A stretch of 64,000 bases of DNA. Source: Paludibacteraceae bacterium (GTDB lineage: Bacteria > Bacteroidota > Bacteroidia > Bacteroidales > Paludibacteraceae). Below the pieces are notes generated by a model. That model was not told where the DNA came from and searched no databases. It saw nothing but the letters and a program-made list of their open reading frames with translations. The translations under genes were made by a program, and so were the position numbers. Positions 62,494 to 64,000 of this stretch are shown here, piece after piece. The stretch covers positions 342,572 through 406,571 of the forward strand of contig JAEERP010000002.1 in assembly GCA_016285885.1 (NCBI GenBank), in the 5' to 3' direction. Numbering within the stretch: the first letter of the stretch is position 1; each line of letters opens with the position of its first letter.

Positions 62494-62692
62494 GATCTGT
62501 TGGTTGTTGTGATTGAATATAAATCTATCCATAAAAATCTTTGCAAGATACAAAAAAATACGGAAACGGTTCGGGGCAGCTTGTTTTGTCCCCCCGCTTT
62601 CTTGAACGCGCCTTCCTTGGTATTCGCAAATGGTTAAATGTCCAATGTGATAGGTGAACCCGCCATTGGAGAAGGTCTTTGTGTTTTTTTTC

Positions 62693-62722
62693 TTTGAAAT
62701 TGAGTGGAAATGTCTATTTTTG
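62693..62722 (+). promoter_or_regulatory. Promoter of the flavin-reductase-like gene
   Basis: TTTG (62693-62696), 18-base spacer, TATTTTTG (62715-62722). The leader to the ATG at 62810 would be about 80 nt. Confidence 0.65.
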
Positions 62723-62809
62723 TGTCGTGAAATTTAAAGTAAATTGATTTCCGGATAATATTTTACAAAAGCGGTGGATTCTTAGCGTCTGCCTTCAAAT
62801 TATTGTACC

Positions 62810-63439
62810 ATGAAACATTTAATGATCGGTTTTTTGAGTCTGTGTATGATTGGCTGCGCCCAACCGAAACAAGAAGAGTCGAACGCCCCAGTGGCGGAGG
62901 AACCCCAAGCTGTCATGGAGGAACAAGGCGAACTGACCCCCTTCAATGTGCAGGAATCGTTTGAGAAGAACGGTTTCACATGGTTCACGGAGAACCTTAT
63001 CCTCTGTTGTGGCGACACGGCGCAGAGCAATGCGATGACCATTGGGTGGGGCGGTATCGGTAATTACCTCGGACATGACCGTCCGGCGGTGACCGTCTAT
63101 GTGGCACCCGCACGCTATACTTACGAATTCATGGAGAAACATCCTCGCTTCACGGTGATGCAGTTCGATAACCCGGAGGTGTGGAAATATATGGGTTCCA
63201 AAAGTGGCCGCGACGGTGACAAGGCGGCTGCCCTTAACCTACATGTGGCCTATACTGAGCACGAAACCCCTTACTATGAAGAGGCTTCCATGGTCCTCGA
63301 GTGTGAGACCATGACGGCTTGGCATCAGACGGAGCAAGACTTTCGGAACAATACCCCAAAGGAGTGGTACGGCAAATCCAATGCAGGCATCCATACCATC
63401 TACATCGGCGAAGTCATCGGGGCTTGGAAAAGGAAATAG
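62810..63439 (+). CDS. Flavin reductase-like domain lipoprotein
   Basis: A 209-residue protein. The signal peptide MKHLMIGFLSLCMIGC ends in a lipobox; an acidic linker follows (QPKQEESNAPVAEEPQAVMEE). The domain (about 50-205) has the flavin-reductase-like pattern: ENLILCCGDTAQSNAMTIGWGGIG, RPAVTVYVAPARYTYEFMEK, FTVMQFDNPE and HTIYIGEVIGAW. Such split-barrel proteins bind FMN and reduce flavins with NAD(P)H, or use flavin for other redox steps. Export as a lipoprotein is odd because NAD(P)H is cytoplasmic; a periplasmic electron donor must be assumed if it is active. It is the last protein gene before the rRNA operon. Confidence 0.9.
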   Translation: MKHLMIGFLSLCMIGCAQPKQEESNAPVAEEPQAVMEEQGELTPFNVQESFEKNGFTWFTENLILCCGDTAQSNAMTIGWGGIGNYLGHDRPAVTVYVAPARYTYEFMEKHPRFTVMQFDNPEVWKYMGSKSGRDGDKAAALNLHVAYTEHETPYYEEASMVLECETMTAWHQTEQDFRNNTPKEWYGKSNAGIHTIYIGEVIGAWKRK

Positions 63440-63688
63440 GACGTTTCGTGGCTCCCTTTATAGCTGGCTTCCGTATAGTTTAAAACGTTTTTTGGAGGGA
63501 ATACCTTTCAGGAAAGGATGTGAGACAATTGGGGAAAGATTGTCTTGACAGAGGATGAGTGTGTGCGAGCTTGGGACATACTTTGGAAAAGAGCGTGACT
63601 AGTAGTCGTGGCGTCGTGAATCTTCAAAAATTTTTCCCGTTGATTCACAGCTATTTGTAAAAAATCACGAAAAAAAGATGTGAAAACA

Positions 63689-63720
63689 TTTGGTTGGTAA
63701 GCGGAAGTGGCGTACTTTTG
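63689..63720 (+). promoter_or_regulatory. rRNA operon promoter
   Basis: TTTG (63689-63692), 20-base spacer, TACTTTTG (63713-63720): an ideal Bacteroidota sigma-ABfr promoter. The leader of about 160 nt to the 16S gene holds no open frame or tRNA. The 250 bases upstream have no gene either. Confidence 0.88.
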
Positions 63721-63887
63721 CACCCGCTTTCGGAAACGAAGGCACCCCACCGAAGGGACGGGGAACGAATAAAGAGAGATCTTTGAGGAAATGGCGATAG
63801 ACGAAAAGGTAAGACAGGAAAGCATAGCAAGCAAGTAAGTCAATTCAACATACGGATGTCCTAGAGCATAAAGAAAAAACAATTCAT

Positions 63888-64000
<113 letters not shown>

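Noticed and set aside
63440..63887. tRNA genes or small protein in the rRNA leader
   Set aside because: No cloverleaf or coding frame could be recognised; the stretch holds the promoter and a plain leader.

Overview
The window is bacterial chromosome from a member of the order Bacteroidales (phylum Bacteroidota); the genus cannot be fixed from the sequence. The evidence is the 5' end of a 16S rRNA gene of Bacteroidales type at the right edge, many promoters with the Bacteroidota -33 TTTG / -7 TAnnTTTG pattern (the rRNA promoter matches it exactly), a hybrid two-component regulator of the Bacteroides type, a probable type IX secretion C-terminal domain, and the gene order DUF1599 - BT_3928-like DoxX protein - tpiA.

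Layout. 0-3.5 kb: the integrase end of a GC-rich prophage or integrative element (DUF5675 protein, small XRE regulator, three unknown genes, tyrosine recombinase). 4-4.8 kb: a secreted lipoprotein lichenase of the circularly permuted Fibrobacter type. 5-20.2 kb: the most unusual part of the window. A Sel1-repeat protein stands divergent to eight tandem paralogous membrane proteins. Each has a short N-terminal helix, a membrane segment, a PH-like region, a TerB-like (DjlA-type) domain and a C-terminal DnaJ J domain. The array is followed by a 20-unit CY..MF repeat surface protein. Five of the eight genes carry the same promoter exactly 5 nt before their ATG, which predicts leaderless mRNAs, and broken 3' tails of lost copies lie between genes. 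20.6-24.7 kb: housekeeping genes (tpiA, DoxX-like, DUF1599, TPR, def, ruvX). 25-32.5 kb: a full hybrid two-component system divergent to a large secreted CotH/lamin-tail protein. 32.6-37.8 kb: YD-like lipoprotein, zinc peptidase, TfoX-like protein, MATE exporter and glycosyltransferase. 37.8-42.5 kb: an AT-rich accessory island (unknown 435-aa protein, HigBA toxin-antitoxin, short agmatine-deiminase-like enzyme, HEAT protein). 42.7-53.4 kb: hydrolase and acetyltransferase genes, then a type I restriction-modification operon (hsdM, DUF1016 nuclease, hsdS, hsdR) interrupted before hsdR by an XRE / ImmA-IrrE peptidase / PIN cassette that left a broken hsdR start behind. 53.4-54.9 kb: an IS200-like HUH transposase gene directly followed by about 0.9 kb of REP-like hairpins. 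54.9-63.4 kb: flavodoxin-like protein, CAT-like acetyltransferase, HEAT and TPR proteins, a second CotH/lamin-tail protein, MBL-fold lipoprotein and flavin-reductase-like lipoprotein. 63.5-64 kb: rRNA operon promoter and the start of 16S rRNA.

One theme links the regions. The hairpin pair that fills the array beside the HUH transposase (GCCTGAAAGGC hairpin, TATAGCC-like spacer, AGGGCAACGCCCT hairpin) recurs singly at least eleven times elsewhere, almost always just after stop codons, and concentrates in the J-domain array, where one copy forms the exact junction of a deleted paralog. This suggests a transposase/REP pair that has shaped the tandem family. All functional statements rest on reading motifs; no database search was run.
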